Assembly (NCBI GenBank): GCA_017456495.1
Contig: JAFTJI010000189.1
Location: forward strand, 1-38,809
Direction: 5' to 3'
DNA: 38,809 nt
DNA from: Lentisphaeria bacterium
GTDB taxonomy: Bacteria; Verrucomicrobiota; Lentisphaeria; Victivallales; UBA1829
Position 1 is the first letter of the stretch. Each line of letters begins with the position of its first letter. The notes under the pieces were generated by a model that saw only the letters and a list, made by a program, of their open reading frames with translations, did no database searches and was not told the DNA's origin. This document shows positions 1-9,323 of this stretch, piece by piece. Made by a program: the position numbers and the translations under genes.

Positions 1-59
1 AGAATTGCAATGATCGCAATCACAACAAGAAGTTCAATCAGTGTAAAGTTCTTCTTCAT
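1..59 (-). CDS. Prepilin-type N-terminal leader protein (partial, runs off left edge)
   Basis: The first 19 codons read MKKNFTLIELLVVIAIIAI, a type IV pilin/pseudopilin leader: a short basic stretch, the prepilin peptidase region, Phe at mature position 1, Glu at mature position 5 and a hydrophobic helix. The usual Gly before the cleavage site is Asn here, a variation I regard as common in Lentisphaerota pseudopilin-like proteins (DUF1559 and relatives). It starts 16 nt after the stop of the rhamnosidase-like gene on the same strand, so the two are probably co-transcribed. The rest of the protein lies outside the window, so the subfamily cannot be named. Confidence 0.85.
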   Translation of the reverse strand, partial: MKKNFTLIELLVVIAIIAI

Positions 60-75
60 TTCCAAAACCTTTCTT

Positions 76-1569
76 TTATTTTTTGATTATTTCTAATTGA
101 TGTGTTCCGGGCTTCAATATTGAGCCATTGAACAGAGCTTCGGTTCCATTCGGTATTGCAAGTTCAAAAATACCATTATCATAAACGACTTCAATCATTC
201 CATTGCAAGTCGGATGTTTCAAGTAAAAATGTTTCAGATCAGCCGGATGCGGATCGAAAATAAATTTTTTGAAACCATATTCAATGGGACGAATCCCCGC
301 TATACATCTTGGAATAATGTTGGCGGGAGCTGCCCCCCAGGCATGGTTCCAATCCTGATTCGGTTTGAAACAATCATCCCATGCTTCCATGGAGATCGTT
401 GCACCTTTGGAAATCATATTGTGCCAACTTCGCAAGTCTTTCGACACCAACAGATTTTTTGCATGCTGTTCCATACAGTGGCTAAAACAGCAATCCAAAA
501 GGAATTGAGCTGCATAAACAGAACATGCCATCCCTTTTTCTTCAATATACGGACATTCTGACAATTCCCCCAAGCCGAAATGCAGAGCAAACAATGATGA
601 GTGAAGTGCTGTATGGGAGCTCCCGAAACTGTCAACAAAAACACCGTCTTTCATAAATTTTCTGCGGATCGCAGTCTTTACAGCTATGGCACGCTCAAGA
701 TATTCTGACTCTCCGGAAAGTTCAGCCATAACATTCAACGCATTGTAATAATAACAGTTCGAAACAAGATTCAGATCGCCGAGTTCGTAATTGTCGCGTT
801 CTCCAACAGGCCAATCAACGATCGTCCGGATCCGTTTTGTATTCTCATGTTCAGCCAGCAATCCATCGGAATCAAGAAAATCACTCAACAGACAATCTTC
901 CAGAGATTTTTCCCACTGCTTGAAAAAATCGATATCACCACTGTAAAGCATGTAGTCTTTTACGATCTGCGGCATCAGAAGAAACCATTCAAAAGGCCAT
1001 GTATGATATTCAAATAAATGCTCAATCGTCCTCCGGGGGATTTGACTATCGACACAGCAGCAGAACCATCCCAACTGGTTGATGTAGGTATCGCCCTCAT
1101 ATGGAAGACGTTCGCGCTCTCCATCAATAAACATACCAAACACGGCGGTTGCTTTAATTGTATATTTGCACATTTCCCAGATTTGATTCAAAACAGGATC
1201 GTCTGATTCAAAATGAGCATCATTATCATTGAATTCAACCGGATATATAGGAGTCCGCTCAACAGAAATCACACGGCAATCTCCATTGATTTCTGCATAG
1301 CGCATGGGGATAATTTCAAATTCAAACGGAGACTTCAGAGCAATCGGCTGGACTCCGCCCGGTTGAGGAACGAAACTGAATTTTTCAACGCCGCCGTTTA
1401 AAACGATTTCATTTCGCTGAAAAATACGAAATCCACCCGGTTCACGGTTGATTCGCTCATCTTTTACACATTCACCAACTGCAAACTCAATTTTTTCCCC
1501 GGCTTTCCCTTCAAGGACGACCTCGATTCGACTCCAGGCATCAAGTTTAAAATCATAAAAACAGTTCAT
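76..1569 (-). CDS. GH78 alpha-L-rhamnosidase-like glycoside hydrolase, catalytic core only
   Basis: This 497-aa protein matches the (alpha/alpha)6-barrel of family GH78 rhamnosidases. A segment of type D-G-E-R-E-R-L-P-Y-E-G-D in the first third corresponds to the acidic active-site loop, and SMEAWD followed by DWNHAWGAAP near residues 400-420 corresponds to the catalytic Glu and the conserved His-Ala-x-Gly segment. A small beta domain closes the C-terminus. Most GH78 proteins are 700-1000 aa with N-terminal binding domains; only a short beta segment precedes the barrel here, and no signal peptide is seen, so a cytoplasmic enzyme is likely. Start 1569 is chosen because GGAG lies 6 nt upstream; ATG at 1572 is the alternative. 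It is divergent from an AraC regulator. Rhamnose specificity is inferred from the family only. Confidence 0.8.
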   Translation of the reverse strand: MNCFYDFKLDAWSRIEVVLEGKAGEKIEFAVGECVKDERINREPGGFRIFQRNEIVLNGGVEKFSFVPQPGGVQPIALKSPFEFEIIPMRYAEINGDCRVISVERTPIYPVEFNDNDAHFESDDPVLNQIWEMCKYTIKATAVFGMFIDGERERLPYEGDTYINQLGWFCCCVDSQIPRRTIEHLFEYHTWPFEWFLLMPQIVKDYMLYSGDIDFFKQWEKSLEDCLLSDFLDSDGLLAEHENTKRIRTIVDWPVGERDNYELGDLNLVSNCYYYNALNVMAELSGESEYLERAIAVKTAIRRKFMKDGVFVDSFGSSHTALHSSLFALHFGLGELSECPYIEEKGMACSVYAAQFLLDCCFSHCMEQHAKNLLVSKDLRSWHNMISKGATISMEAWDDCFKPNQDWNHAWGAAPANIIPRCIAGIRPIEYGFKKFIFDPHPADLKHFYLKHPTCNGMIEVVYDNGIFELAIPNGTEALFNGSILKPGTHQLEIIKK

Positions 1570-1626
1570 CATGCACTCCAATCTCTTTTTCAGTAAAAAA
1601 TATAGCACAAAAAAAATAAATCGACC

Positions 1627-1655
1627 TTGATTTTTGTATCAAAAAAATATATATT
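1627..1655 (+). promoter_or_regulatory. Candidate promoter of the AraC gene at 1690
   Basis: TTGATT (1627-1632) and TATATT (1650-1655) are 17 bp apart, ahead of the AraC start at 1690. The surroundings are very AT-rich, which raises the chance of a false match. On the opposite strand a TATATT box (1599-1604) could serve the rhamnosidase gene, but I see no good -35 box for it. Confidence 0.4.
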
Positions 1656-1689
1656 TATATCAAAAAGAAAATATAAGGACACAAAAACA

Positions 1690-2544
1690 ATGCTGATTCG
1701 TTATTCTAAAAATCGATTTTTCTATTCTGAAACAATACCATTCCGAATAGCCATTCATAATCAGATCAATGAAATTTTGCATGATCATGACTTTGATGAA
1801 TTGGTTATTGTACTTGAGGGCAGCGGAATCCATGAAACCAAAAAGCTGAAATCAACAATTTCTGCCGGTGATGTTTTTCTAATCAAACAGGGAGAACAGC
1901 ATATTTACAGAAAAATGAAAAATTTGAAAATTGCAAATATTCTTTTTGAACAGGAGACACTGAATATAGATTGGGAAAGATTCAGAAATATTCACGGTTT
2001 TACAGCTCTTATGGAAACGGAACCAAACCTGAGAGAAAAAACAAATTTCCGGAATAAACACACGCTGACACCTGAGCAGCTTGATGAAATCTCAACGCTT
2101 ATTTATAAACTGAAAAATGAATTTGACAATCAGTTTTCCGGCTGGCAGATAATGGTTTTTATTTTGATTCAGGAATTATTCATCCAACTTGCTCGAACTT
2201 ATTCAACCACCCGCAAAAAAAATTCTCAGAGAATGGTTTGCCTCACACGAATGACTCAATATATTGAAAATAATTATGCAAAACATATTTCCAGAGATAT
2301 GATCATTTATGCTGGCAAAACTTCAACAGCTGTCGGAACCCGCATCTTCAAAGAATTTCTCGATAAATCACCGATTGAATATCTGCTGCATACAAGATTG
2401 ACCCATGCAGTCGATATGCTGAAACACAGCGACAAAAGTATTTCTGAAATTGCATTTGCTTGCGGTTTCCGTGACAGCAATTATTTCTCTATGCAATTCA
2501 AAAAAGTGATGGGGATCCCCCCGAAGAAGTTCCGGTTTTCCTGA
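1690..2544 (+). CDS. AraC/XylS family transcriptional regulator with N-terminal cupin domain
   Basis: A 284-aa regulator. Residues about 25-90 form a cupin-type sensor fold (HDHDFDELVIVLEG, then a glycine-rich turn and FLIKQGEQHIY), as in RhaS/RhaR-type sugar sensors. The last 100 residues hold the two helix-turn-helix units of AraC proteins; the second is ISEIAFACGFRDSNYFSMQF followed by the usual G-x-x-P-x-x-F/Y ending. Start 1690 is preferred over an in-frame upstream codon because AAGGA lies 10 nt upstream and the upstream residues are low-complexity. It is divergent from the GH78 gene, so local control of rhamnoside use is the simplest reading. The inducer is not known. Confidence 0.88.
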   Translation: MLIRYSKNRFFYSETIPFRIAIHNQINEILHDHDFDELVIVLEGSGIHETKKLKSTISAGDVFLIKQGEQHIYRKMKNLKIANILFEQETLNIDWERFRNIHGFTALMETEPNLREKTNFRNKHTLTPEQLDEISTLIYKLKNEFDNQFSGWQIMVFILIQELFIQLARTYSTTRKKNSQRMVCLTRMTQYIENNYAKHISRDMIIYAGKTSTAVGTRIFKEFLDKSPIEYLLHTRLTHAVDMLKHSDKSISEIAFACGFRDSNYFSMQFKKVMGIPPKKFRFS

Positions 2545-2576
2545 AAAAACAACTTTTATTGGAAACAAAGCTATTT

Positions 2577-3959
2577 TTACCGGGCTTGTTTTCCGATGAT
2601 GTATTTCCGGGTGCGCCAGAGACCTGTGAAGAAATAAAAGCTTCCGATGACAAAAGGCGTAAAGCCTGCAAGAGCATGTCCGTACCAGAAGCCGTAAACG
2701 CCCATACCGAAAGTCAGCCCCAGCAGAAGAGAAAGACAAATCCGCATGAGAACACCGTCAAGCAAAGCAACCGCCAGGTTCAAATTGAAATTCCCGGATC
2801 CGTTGATCAGAGCCATCATCGGAGGTCGCAACGCACCGCCGCCGAAAAGCAGAAGCAGGACAGGGATATAGGTCAAAGACATTTTAAGGACGTCTTTGTC
2901 ACGGGTAAAGATTCCGAAAACCCATTCCGGATGGATCACAGTGATCGCACCGGCGAAAAATGAGATCAGGATATTGATTGTAAAGGATACGCGCAAAACT
3001 TTCGGAACCCGTTCATATTTTTCAGCCCCGATACACTGTCCGATCATGGAACTTCCGGCTGTTGAAAGGGCTACATTTACAATATTTACGATACTGGAAA
3101 GTTTGTTTCCGACACCAGTCATCGCGGATGCGACCACACCGTAAGCATTGATATAGGAGTTCACAAAAAGCATGGAGAAACTGATTGCGGCACTTTGGAT
3201 CAGCATTGGGATTCCAAGTTTCAGCAGAGGCCGCAGTGCTTCTTTATCGATCAGAAAATCTTTCGGACGGAAGCCGAATCCGAACTGATCCCGGTTCCGG
3301 TAGAGAAAGATCAGCGACCAGATAAAGCTGACAGTCTGACTGATCACCGTTGCCAATGCCACACCGAAAAGTGCCCATTTGAACACGATCACAAACAGCA
3401 GGTCAAGAACAATATTCAAAACCACCGCAACCGCAACAAATAAAAGCGGGTGTCTGGAATCACCCATTCCCCGCAGAATGGCACTGACAACATTGTAGCC
3501 GTAAAGGAAAACCATTCCCAACAGACAGATCCCCATATAGGATTTTGCCATTGTGTAAGCTTCCTGTGGAGTATTGACCCAGTGAAGGATCTGATCCAGC
3601 AGAAGCAGTCCGCCAGTGCTGATAACCAAAGAAGCCAATCCTAAGAACGAGAAAAGCGTTCCGATCGTTTTGCGGACACGTTCCTGCAATCCGGCTCCGA
3701 TCAGCTGGGAAATGATCACCTGACCGGCATTGGAAAAACCCATTGCAGCAAAACAGAAGAAATGGAGGATATCAGTTCCGATGGAAACAGCCCCCAGTCC
3801 ATCCCGTCCGACAGTATGCCCGATAATGATCATATCCGCCACGTTGTAAAGGGTCTGCAGCAAACTGGAAAGGAACAGCGGAGCGGCAAAAGAGATCATT
3901 GTCCAGGTGACACTTCCGGTTGTGAGATCTCTGACGATTTTGGTTTTAGCTTGGGGCAT
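2577..3959 (-). CDS. MATE family multidrug/cation efflux transporter
   Basis: A 460-aa, very hydrophobic protein with about 12 membrane helices. It has the typical start of bacterial MATE proteins (DLTTGSVTWTMISFAAPLFL, then LYNVADMIIIGHTVG) and the internal duplication in which the second half repeats the pattern (LRPLLKLGIPMLIQSA, later NGSGNF). MATE carriers export cationic or aromatic compounds in exchange for H+ or Na+; substrate and ion cannot be read here. The length is normal for the family. It is convergent with the AraC gene upstream on the map (33 nt between stops, no clear terminator) and is a single-gene unit with its own candidate promoter. Confidence 0.92.
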   Translation of the reverse strand: MPQAKTKIVRDLTTGSVTWTMISFAAPLFLSSLLQTLYNVADMIIIGHTVGRDGLGAVSIGTDILHFFCFAAMGFSNAGQVIISQLIGAGLQERVRKTIGTLFSFLGLASLVISTGGLLLLDQILHWVNTPQEAYTMAKSYMGICLLGMVFLYGYNVVSAILRGMGDSRHPLLFVAVAVVLNIVLDLLFVIVFKWALFGVALATVISQTVSFIWSLIFLYRNRDQFGFGFRPKDFLIDKEALRPLLKLGIPMLIQSAAISFSMLFVNSYINAYGVVASAMTGVGNKLSSIVNIVNVALSTAGSSMIGQCIGAEKYERVPKVLRVSFTINILISFFAGAITVIHPEWVFGIFTRDKDVLKMSLTYIPVLLLLFGGGALRPPMMALINGSGNFNLNLAVALLDGVLMRICLSLLLGLTFGMGVYGFWYGHALAGFTPFVIGSFYFFTGLWRTRKYIIGKQAR

Positions 3960-3996
3960 AATATTCTCTCTGAGTCAATTAAATGTATATCCCGAT

Positions 3997-4025
3997 AATA
4001 TATACCGTAAAGTTCTTTTTTGCAA
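3997..4025 (-). promoter_or_regulatory. Candidate promoter of the MATE gene
   Basis: Read on the minus strand, TTGCAA (4025-4020) and TATATT (4002-3997) are 17 bp apart, and the start codon follows about 37 nt downstream. The sequence agrees with other candidate promoters in this window. Confidence 0.5.
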
Positions 4026-4048
4026 TGTAAAAAAAAGAAAATATATTT

Positions 4049-4214
4049 GAGGTAATTTCAAAAGTCTTCAAAAATGTCAGAAAATTCTTGTCGCGATCTG
4101 TAAAATGGGGCGTTTTCGGTGGTTACTCTGTGAGTAGCCACGCTCAACCTACCATTTTCAGCTCATCAACAATCCTTTTTCAGACAAATTTTGCCGGACT
4201 TTTGAAATTACCTC
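4049..4214. mobile_element. MITE-like inverted-repeat element, 166 bp, flanked by ATTT direct repeats
   Basis: The element starts GAGGTAATTTCAAAAGTC and ends with the exact reverse complement. Inside, the similarity of the two arms continues with mismatches and small bulges (CAAAAATGTCAGAAAA against CAAAATTTGTCTGAAAA; CTGTAAAATGG against CTGAAAATGG), so nearly the whole element folds into one long hairpin capped by a short stem at 4119-4141 (GTGGTTACTC, loop TGT, GAGTAGCCAC). ATTT lies directly on both sides (4045-4048 and 4215-4218), as expected of a 4-bp target duplication. It has no coding capacity. The last 22 bp of the arm plus flank (4195-4216) recur at 11754-11775. The mobilising transposase is not in the window. 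Confidence 0.75.
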
Positions 4215-4218
4215 ATTT

Positions 4219-4490
4219 AAGACTTTTTATCTTTTTTGCAAAAAGCGGTTTGATTTTTTTGTTTTTGCGTTGTATATTATTAACTATGCTTAACTTTATT
4301 GCATATAAAATCATAAAGAGGTCGCGCGCAAAAGACAGTGATTTTTTCCGGAAAGAGTTTGAAGAATAAATAAGAATGCAGTATATTGCGGGGATTTTTA
4401 TTCTTTGCTGCCGGAAACTTTGCGATTTGCGGTGTCAAAGAATAAAAATATGCAAAGAACAAAACTTTACAGAATCAGAGGAGGCAGGAA
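4219..4490 (+). promoter_or_regulatory. Leader of the V-ATPase operon with candidate promoter
   Basis: TTGATT (4250-4255) and TATATT (4273-4278) are 17 bp apart and form the best promoter candidate for the operon. This would give a leader of roughly 205 nt before atpE. The only clear signal in the rest is the strong ribosome binding site AGGAGG (4479-4484), 6 nt before the atpE start. Small open frames here have no recognisable product, and I see no known riboswitch fold. Confidence 0.45.
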
Positions 4491-5093
4491 ATGGCAGAAG
4501 ACATCCAGGGGCTTTTGAACCGGATTCAGTCAGACGGAATCGAAAAGGCAGAAGCCGAAAAGAAACGGATTCTTGATGATGCAAAACAGCAGGCGGCAGA
4601 GATTTTGGCGAAAGCCAAAGCAGAAGCCGAAGCTATCATGAAAAATGCCAGTGAAGAAGCTGTTATCAGCGAAAATAAAGGGAAAGCGGCAGTCAAACAG
4701 GCGGCACGCGATGTCATTCTCTCCTTGCAGACAGAACTCCAGAAACGTCTGGACACAATTGTCCGCGACGGTCTCGGGCAGGCACTCACCCCGGAAATCA
4801 TGGGGCAGATCATCATCAAAATGGCAGAAAAATATTTTGCCCAGGACGACAACGGCACGATCGAACTGCTTCTTTCCCCTGCGGATGCGGCGGCGATGGA
4901 AGCGGGCTTGAAAGCCGGACTTCTCGCAAATTTGAAAGCAAAACCTGAAATTCAGCTCAGCAGCAATATTGCATCCGGACTGAAGATCGGAATCAAAGGA
5001 TCCGACCTTCTCTTTGATTTCTCCGATGATGCTTTGACAGAAGTCATTTGCAGCTATGCAGGACCGAAACTGGCGGCGGCGATCAAAGGCTGA
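4491..5093 (+). CDS. atpE: V-type ATP synthase subunit E (peripheral stalk)
   Basis: A 200-aa protein. The first 90 residues are a long, charged, alanine-rich coiled coil (repeats of the type AEAEKKRILDDAKQQAAEIL), and the rest is a globular domain, as in V/A-type subunit E. This subunit forms the outer stalk that holds the A3B3 head still against the rotor. It opens an operon whose order E, DUF2764, A, B, D, I, K matches the chlamydial V-ATPase locus. No gene for the usual partner G/H subunit is present, so E may pair with itself or with an unrecognised protein. Confidence 0.9.
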   Translation: MAEDIQGLLNRIQSDGIEKAEAEKKRILDDAKQQAAEILAKAKAEAEAIMKNASEEAVISENKGKAAVKQAARDVILSLQTELQKRLDTIVRDGLGQALTPEIMGQIIIKMAEKYFAQDDNGTIELLLSPADAAAMEAGLKAGLLANLKAKPEIQLSSNIASGLKIGIKGSDLLFDFSDDALTEVICSYAGPKLAAAIKG

Positions 5094-5107
5094 ACAGGAG
5101 GCAATGC

Positions 5108-5668
5108 ATGAGTTATTATGCTTTGATCTCCTCCCTTCCCATGCTGTTGCTGGAGGGAAATGCCGGTTTTACGCCTGAGCGTTTTCTCTCTTATTGCGAC
5201 GCATATGTGAGTGGAGATAAATTAAAAATCCTGGAAGATCTGGGGCTTGATCCATCTCTGGAACGGTTCAAGCCCAACAGTCTGCCCGGACGTTACGCGA
5301 TATGGGAATGCGCCCTCCGCAACGCCATCGTCAGAAAACGTTCTCATAAATTGAATGTCGATGCAGCGAAATATCTCAATGAAGATGCATGGACGGAAGC
5401 AGATGTAGAGCGGATCGTTGCGGCAGCATGGATGGTATCCAGCCCGCTGGAACGGGAGAAGATCCTTGATCAGGCAAGATGGGAAAAGATTGAGGAATTG
5501 GAAGCCGGACAACTTTTCAGTTTTGAACAGCTTTGTGCATACAAATTAAAACTTCTTCTTCAGCTCAAATGGGTTGGAAGATCACCGGAACAGGCTGCTC
5601 AGAACCTGGATCTCGCTACCAGCATGGTGGAACGATCCATTGAATTGCAAACAAAACAGGAGAATTAA
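5108..5668 (+). CDS. DUF2764 family protein of bacterial V-ATPase operons
   Basis: A 186-aa, mostly helical soluble protein beginning MSYYALISSLPML. Proteins of this family occupy the slot between atpE and atpA in V-ATPase operons of Chlamydiae, spirochaetes and Bacteroidetes. The role is not established. Because no recognisable subunit C (the funnel connecting the central shaft to the K ring) is in the operon, a C-like connecting role is a reasonable guess. Start 5108 is chosen because AGGAGG lies 6 nt upstream; an ATG at 5104 is out of frame. The gene ends 3 nt before atpA. Confidence 0.8.
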   Translation: MSYYALISSLPMLLLEGNAGFTPERFLSYCDAYVSGDKLKILEDLGLDPSLERFKPNSLPGRYAIWECALRNAIVRKRSHKLNVDAAKYLNEDAWTEADVERIVAAAWMVSSPLEREKILDQARWEKIEELEAGQLFSFEQLCAYKLKLLLQLKWVGRSPEQAAQNLDLATSMVERSIELQTKQEN

Positions 5669-5671
5669 AAT

Positions 5672-7411
5672 ATGGCAGAACAAAACAAAACCGGAAGTAT
5701 TGCCGGGGTCAATGGAAACATGCTGACCGTCCGGTTTGATACGGACGTGATGCAGAACGAGGTGGCGTATGCGCTTATCGGCGGAAGCCGTTTGAAGTGT
5801 GAAGTCATCCGTGTCCGCGGCAATCTTGCTGACTTGCAGGTCTTTGAAAGTGCCAACGGATTGAAAGTCGGTGACAAAGTAGAGTTCACCTCTGCGCTTT
5901 TAAGCGTGAAGCTGGGTCCCGGATTGCTGACTCAGGTTTTTGACGGACTTCAGAACCCCCTGCCCGATCTGGCAGAACGTTCCGGGTTCTTCCTCCAGCG
6001 AGGTCTCTATCTGAACCCGCTTTCCGATGATGCCGAATGGGATTTCACCCCCATTGCAAAGCCCGGAGACAAACTCCAGGCAGGCGACCACATCGGTTCT
6101 GTTCCTGAAGGAATTTTCAAACATTACATCATGCTGCCCTTCTCCTGGCAGGGAACCTGGGAAGTCGTGGAAGTCGCTCCCGCAGGAAAACGGAAAGCCT
6201 CCGAAATGACCGCTGTGGTCAAAAACGAAAAGGGCGAAACCCGTACTGCTACAATGTATCAGGAATGGCCGGTCAAGATCCCGATCACCTGCTATAAAGA
6301 AAAGCTCATGCCCACAGAGCCGCTCATCACACAGATGCGTACCGTCGATACGTTCTTCCCGGTTGCAAAGGGTGGAACATTCTGTACTCCCGGACCTTTC
6401 GGTGCCGGCAAGACTGTGCTTCAGCATGCTATGAGCCAGAACGCCGAAGCAGATGTCGTGATCGTTGCAGCCTGCGGTGAACGCGCCGGTGAAGTCGTGG
6501 AAATCCTCCGCGAGTTCCCCCACTTGAAGGACCCCCGTACCGGACAGTCTCTCATGGACCGTTCCATTATCATCTGTAATACAAGCTCCATGCCTGTTGC
6601 AGCCCGTGAAGCATCTGTTTATACAGCTGTGACTCTGGCAGAATATTACCGTCAGTCCGGTCTGAACGTTCTGCTCCTTGCAGACTCCACTTCCCGCTGG
6701 GCTCAGGCTCTCCGCGAAATGTCCGGACGACTGGAAGAGATCCCCGGAGAAGAAGCTTTCCCGGCATATCTGGAATCACTGATCGCCTCTTTCTACGAAC
6801 GCGCCGGTCTTGTGGAACTCAACGATGGAACGCAGGGTTCTGTGACCATCGGCGGATCTGTCAGCCCTGCAGGCGGTAACTTTGAAGAACCTGTGACACA
6901 GGCGACCCTGAAAGTGGTTGGTTCCTTCCTGGGACTTTCCCGTGACCGTTCTTCTGCGCGCCGTTATCCTGCGATCCATCCGCTGGAAAGCTGGAGCAAA
7001 TACGGCAGTATTGTTGATGAAAAGAAACTTGCCGGAGCCCGTGCAACACTTCAGCGCGGCAGCGAAGTCAACCAGATGATGAAAGTCGTCGGGGAAGAAG
7101 GAACTGATACGAAAGACTTCATAGTTTATCTGAAGAGCGAGTTCCTGGACTTTGTTTATCTCCAGCAGAACAGTTTTGACGATGTGGAAATGGCGACCAG
7201 CGCGGACCGTCAGCGGTATGTTTTCGATGCAGTCTGCGAAGTTTTGAACGGTGATTTCACCTTTGAAACCAAAGATGATGCCCGCCGTTATTTCCAGGAA
7301 GTCCAGCAATTGTTTATTGACTGGAACTATGCGCCATATCAGTCGGAACAGTTCCGGAAGATCGAATCCGATATAAAAGCGAAGATTGCGGAGAACCTCG
7401 AAAATGCGTAA
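5672..7411 (+). CDS. atpA: V-type ATP synthase catalytic subunit A
   Basis: A 579-aa protein, the usual length of V/A-type subunit A. The P-loop GPFGAGKT lies near residue 241, after the non-homologous insertion typical of A subunits (about residues 110-200). Further family landmarks are [17 protein letters not shown] with the catalytic-site Glu, [20 protein letters not shown], and [19 protein letters not shown]. It hydrolyses or makes ATP in the A3B3 head on the cytoplasmic side. It lies 3 nt after the DUF2764 gene and overlaps atpB by 8 nt, so translation is coupled. Confidence 0.97.
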   Translation: MAEQNKTGSIAGVNGNMLTVRFDTDVMQNEVAYALIGGSRLKCEVIRVRGNLADLQVFESANGLKVGDKVEFTSALLSVKLGPGLLTQVFDGLQNPLPDLAERSGFFLQRGLYLNPLSDDAEWDFTPIAKPGDKLQAGDHIGSVPEGIFKHYIMLPFSWQGTWEVVEVAPAGKRKASEMTAVVKNEKGETRTATMYQEWPVKIPITCYKEKLMPTEPLITQMRTVDTFFPVAKGGTFCTPGPFGAGKTVLQHAMSQNAEADVVIVAACGERAGEVVEILREFPHLKDPRTGQSLMDRSIIICNTSSMPVAAREASVYTAVTLAEYYRQSGLNVLLLADSTSRWAQALREMSGRLEEIPGEEAFPAYLESLIASFYERAGLVELNDGTQGSVTIGGSVSPAGGNFEEPVTQATLKVVGSFLGLSRDRSSARRYPAIHPLESWSKYGSIVDEKKLAGARATLQRGSEVNQMMKVVGEEGTDTKDFIVYLKSEFLDFVYLQQNSFDDVEMATSADRQRYVFDAVCEVLNGDFTFETKDDARRYFQEVQQLFIDWNYAPYQSEQFRKIESDIKAKIAENLENA

Positions 7412-8699
7412 AGTTTATCATAAAATCATTCAGATTTCCGGTAACGTTATCACAGTTGAAGCGGATAACGTGGCATATAATGAACTCGCGGAAGTCAGCA
7501 GCTCCCGCGGAACTTCTCTTGCTCAGGTGATCCGTCTGCAGGACCGCAAGGTCTCTCTGCAGGTCTTCTCCGGTGCCAGAGGGATCAGCACAAACGATGA
7601 AGTCCGTTTTCTCGGAGACCAGATGAAAATCTCAGCATCAGAAGATCTTCTCGGCAGAGTGTTCAACGGAGCCGGAAAGCCCCGTGACCACCGTCCGGAA
7701 ATCAATACGGAACTGGTTGAAATCGGAGGACCGTCCGTCAACCCCGCAAAACGTATCATTCCTACTAAAATGATCCGTACCGGGATTCCTATGATCGACG
7801 TTTTCAACACACTTGTGGAATCTCAGAAACTGCCGATCTTCTCCGTTGCAGGGGAGCCGTACAACCAGCTGCTGGCACGAATCGCCATGCAGGCGGAAGT
7901 CGACGTGATCATTCTTGGCGGAATGGGATTGAAATATGACGATTATCTTTATCTGAAGAATGTGCTTGACGATCACGGTGCACTTTCCAGATCTGTTCTT
8001 TTCATCCACACAGCAGCAGACCCCACAGTGGAGTGTCTGCTTGTCCCGGATATGTGCCTGGCAGTTGCAGAAAAATATGCGCTTGAAAACAAGCGGGTTC
8101 TTGTTCTTCTCACAGACATGACAAACTTTGCGGATGCCATGAAAGAAATCGCGATCACGATGGAACAGATCCCGTCAAACCGCGGTTATCCCGGAGACCT
8201 TTACAGTCAGTTGGCTTCCCGTTATGAAAAAGCTGTTGACTTCGATGGTGCCGGTTCTATCACGATCCTTACCGTGACCACCATGCCCGGTGATGACGTG
8301 ACCCACCCGATCCCTGACAACACCGGATATATCACAGAAGGTCAGTTCTATCTCAAGGGCGGACGGATCGAGCCCTTCGGCTCCCTCTCCCGTCTGAAAC
8401 AGCAGGTGAACGGCAAGACCCGTGAGGACCACCGTGCCATCATGGACACCATGATCCGCTTCTATTCCGACTATAAAGAAACCCAGGAAAAGGCGGCAAT
8501 GGGATTCCAGATGAGTAACTGGGACAAGAAGCTCATGAAATACGGGAAACTCTTCGAAAAGGAAATGATGGATCTTTCCGTCAATATTCCTCTGGAAGAG
8601 GCTCTTGACATGGGCTGGAAGATCCTCGGCGAATGTTTTGAACGAACTGAAGTTGGTATGAAGTCTGAATTGACAGAAAAATTCTGGGTCAACAAGTAA
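7404..8699 (+). CDS. atpB: V-type ATP synthase regulatory subunit B
   Basis: A 431-aa protein of the V/A-type B subunit family. The Walker A position is replaced by [15 protein letters not shown], as expected of the non-catalytic subunit. It also has [30 protein letters not shown] and the YITEGQF segment. Start 7404 (MRKVYHK) is chosen because homologues begin here; it overlaps the atpA stop by 8 nt. It alternates with A in the hexameric head. Confidence 0.97.
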   Translation: MRKVYHKIIQISGNVITVEADNVAYNELAEVSSSRGTSLAQVIRLQDRKVSLQVFSGARGISTNDEVRFLGDQMKISASEDLLGRVFNGAGKPRDHRPEINTELVEIGGPSVNPAKRIIPTKMIRTGIPMIDVFNTLVESQKLPIFSVAGEPYNQLLARIAMQAEVDVIILGGMGLKYDDYLYLKNVLDDHGALSRSVLFIHTAADPTVECLLVPDMCLAVAEKYALENKRVLVLLTDMTNFADAMKEIAITMEQIPSNRGYPGDLYSQLASRYEKAVDFDGAGSITILTVTTMPGDDVTHPIPDNTGYITEGQFYLKGGRIEPFGSLSRLKQQVNGKTREDHRAIMDTMIRFYSDYKETQEKAAMGFQMSNWDKKLMKYGKLFEKEMMDLSVNIPLEEALDMGWKILGECFERTEVGMKSELTEKFWVNK

Positions 8700-8714
8700 C
8701 CGGAGTCAACTGTT

Positions 8715-9323
8715 ATGGGGAAAGTAAAACTCACAAAAACAGCTCTGAAACAGGAACGGGATTCCTTGAAGCAGTTCCAGCGTTTTCTGCCGACTCTTCA
8801 GCTGAAGAAGCAGCAGCTGCAGCTGGAAATGCGGACCTGCCTGGAACGGATCGAATCCAATGAGCAGAGAGAAGCCAGAACGAAAGAAGATCTTTCCGGC
8901 TGGGTCATCCTGTTCGGGTCGGAATCTGTTCCGGCACGGATCGGCGAAATTTTGAAAATCCGGGAAGTCATTGCCGGAAGTCAGAACATCGCGGGAGTGA
9001 ATGTCCCTGTTTTTGAACGGGTTGATTTTGAAGGATCCGGACCGGATCTTTATCATGATGAGCCCTGGTTCGACGATGCAGTAGAGGCTGTTAAAAATAT
9101 TATTTCGATCCGCGCTGAACGGGATATCATACGCAAACAGTATGACCTGATCGAAGCAGAACTGCGGGTAACAACTCAGCGGGTGAACCTCTTTGAAAAG
9201 GTCATGATCCCGGAATGCAAAGAAAACATCCGGAAGATCCAGATCTACATCGGGGATCAGAATACAGCTGCGGTTGCACGCTCAAAAATCGCAAAGAAAA
9301 AACTTCAGGAGACAGTAGCATGA
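8715..9323 (+). CDS. atpD: V-type ATP synthase subunit D (central shaft)
   Basis: A 202-aa protein predicted to form two long helices packed as an antiparallel coiled coil. It begins with the family pattern K-V-x-L-T-K-T-A-L-K-x-E. Subunit D is the rotating shaft inside the A3B3 head. It follows atpB by 15 nt and overlaps atpI by ATGA. The usual shaft partner F is not encoded in this operon. Confidence 0.93.
   Translation: MGKVKLTKTALKQERDSLKQFQRFLPTLQLKKQQLQLEMRTCLERIESNEQREARTKEDLSGWVILFGSESVPARIGEILKIREVIAGSQNIAGVNVPVFERVDFEGSGPDLYHDEPWFDDAVEAVKNIISIRAERDIIRKQYDLIEAELRVTTQRVNLFEKVMIPECKENIRKIQIYIGDQNTAAVARSKIAKKKLQETVA

Noticed and set aside
2545-2576. Terminator between the convergent AraC and MATE genes
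   Set aside because: The 32-nt gap has A- and T-rich stretches but no stable stem.
4219-4490. Riboswitch or structured leader before atpE
   Set aside because: No conserved riboswitch core or strong stem-terminator pair could be recognised in the roughly 205-nt leader.
4376-4576. Small open frame in the atpE leader
   Set aside because: It overlaps the atpE start in another frame, has no ribosome binding site of its own and a composition unlike a real protein.
5900-6523. A 207-codon open frame opposite atpA
   Set aside because: Shadow of a conserved gene; no domain and no ribosome binding site.
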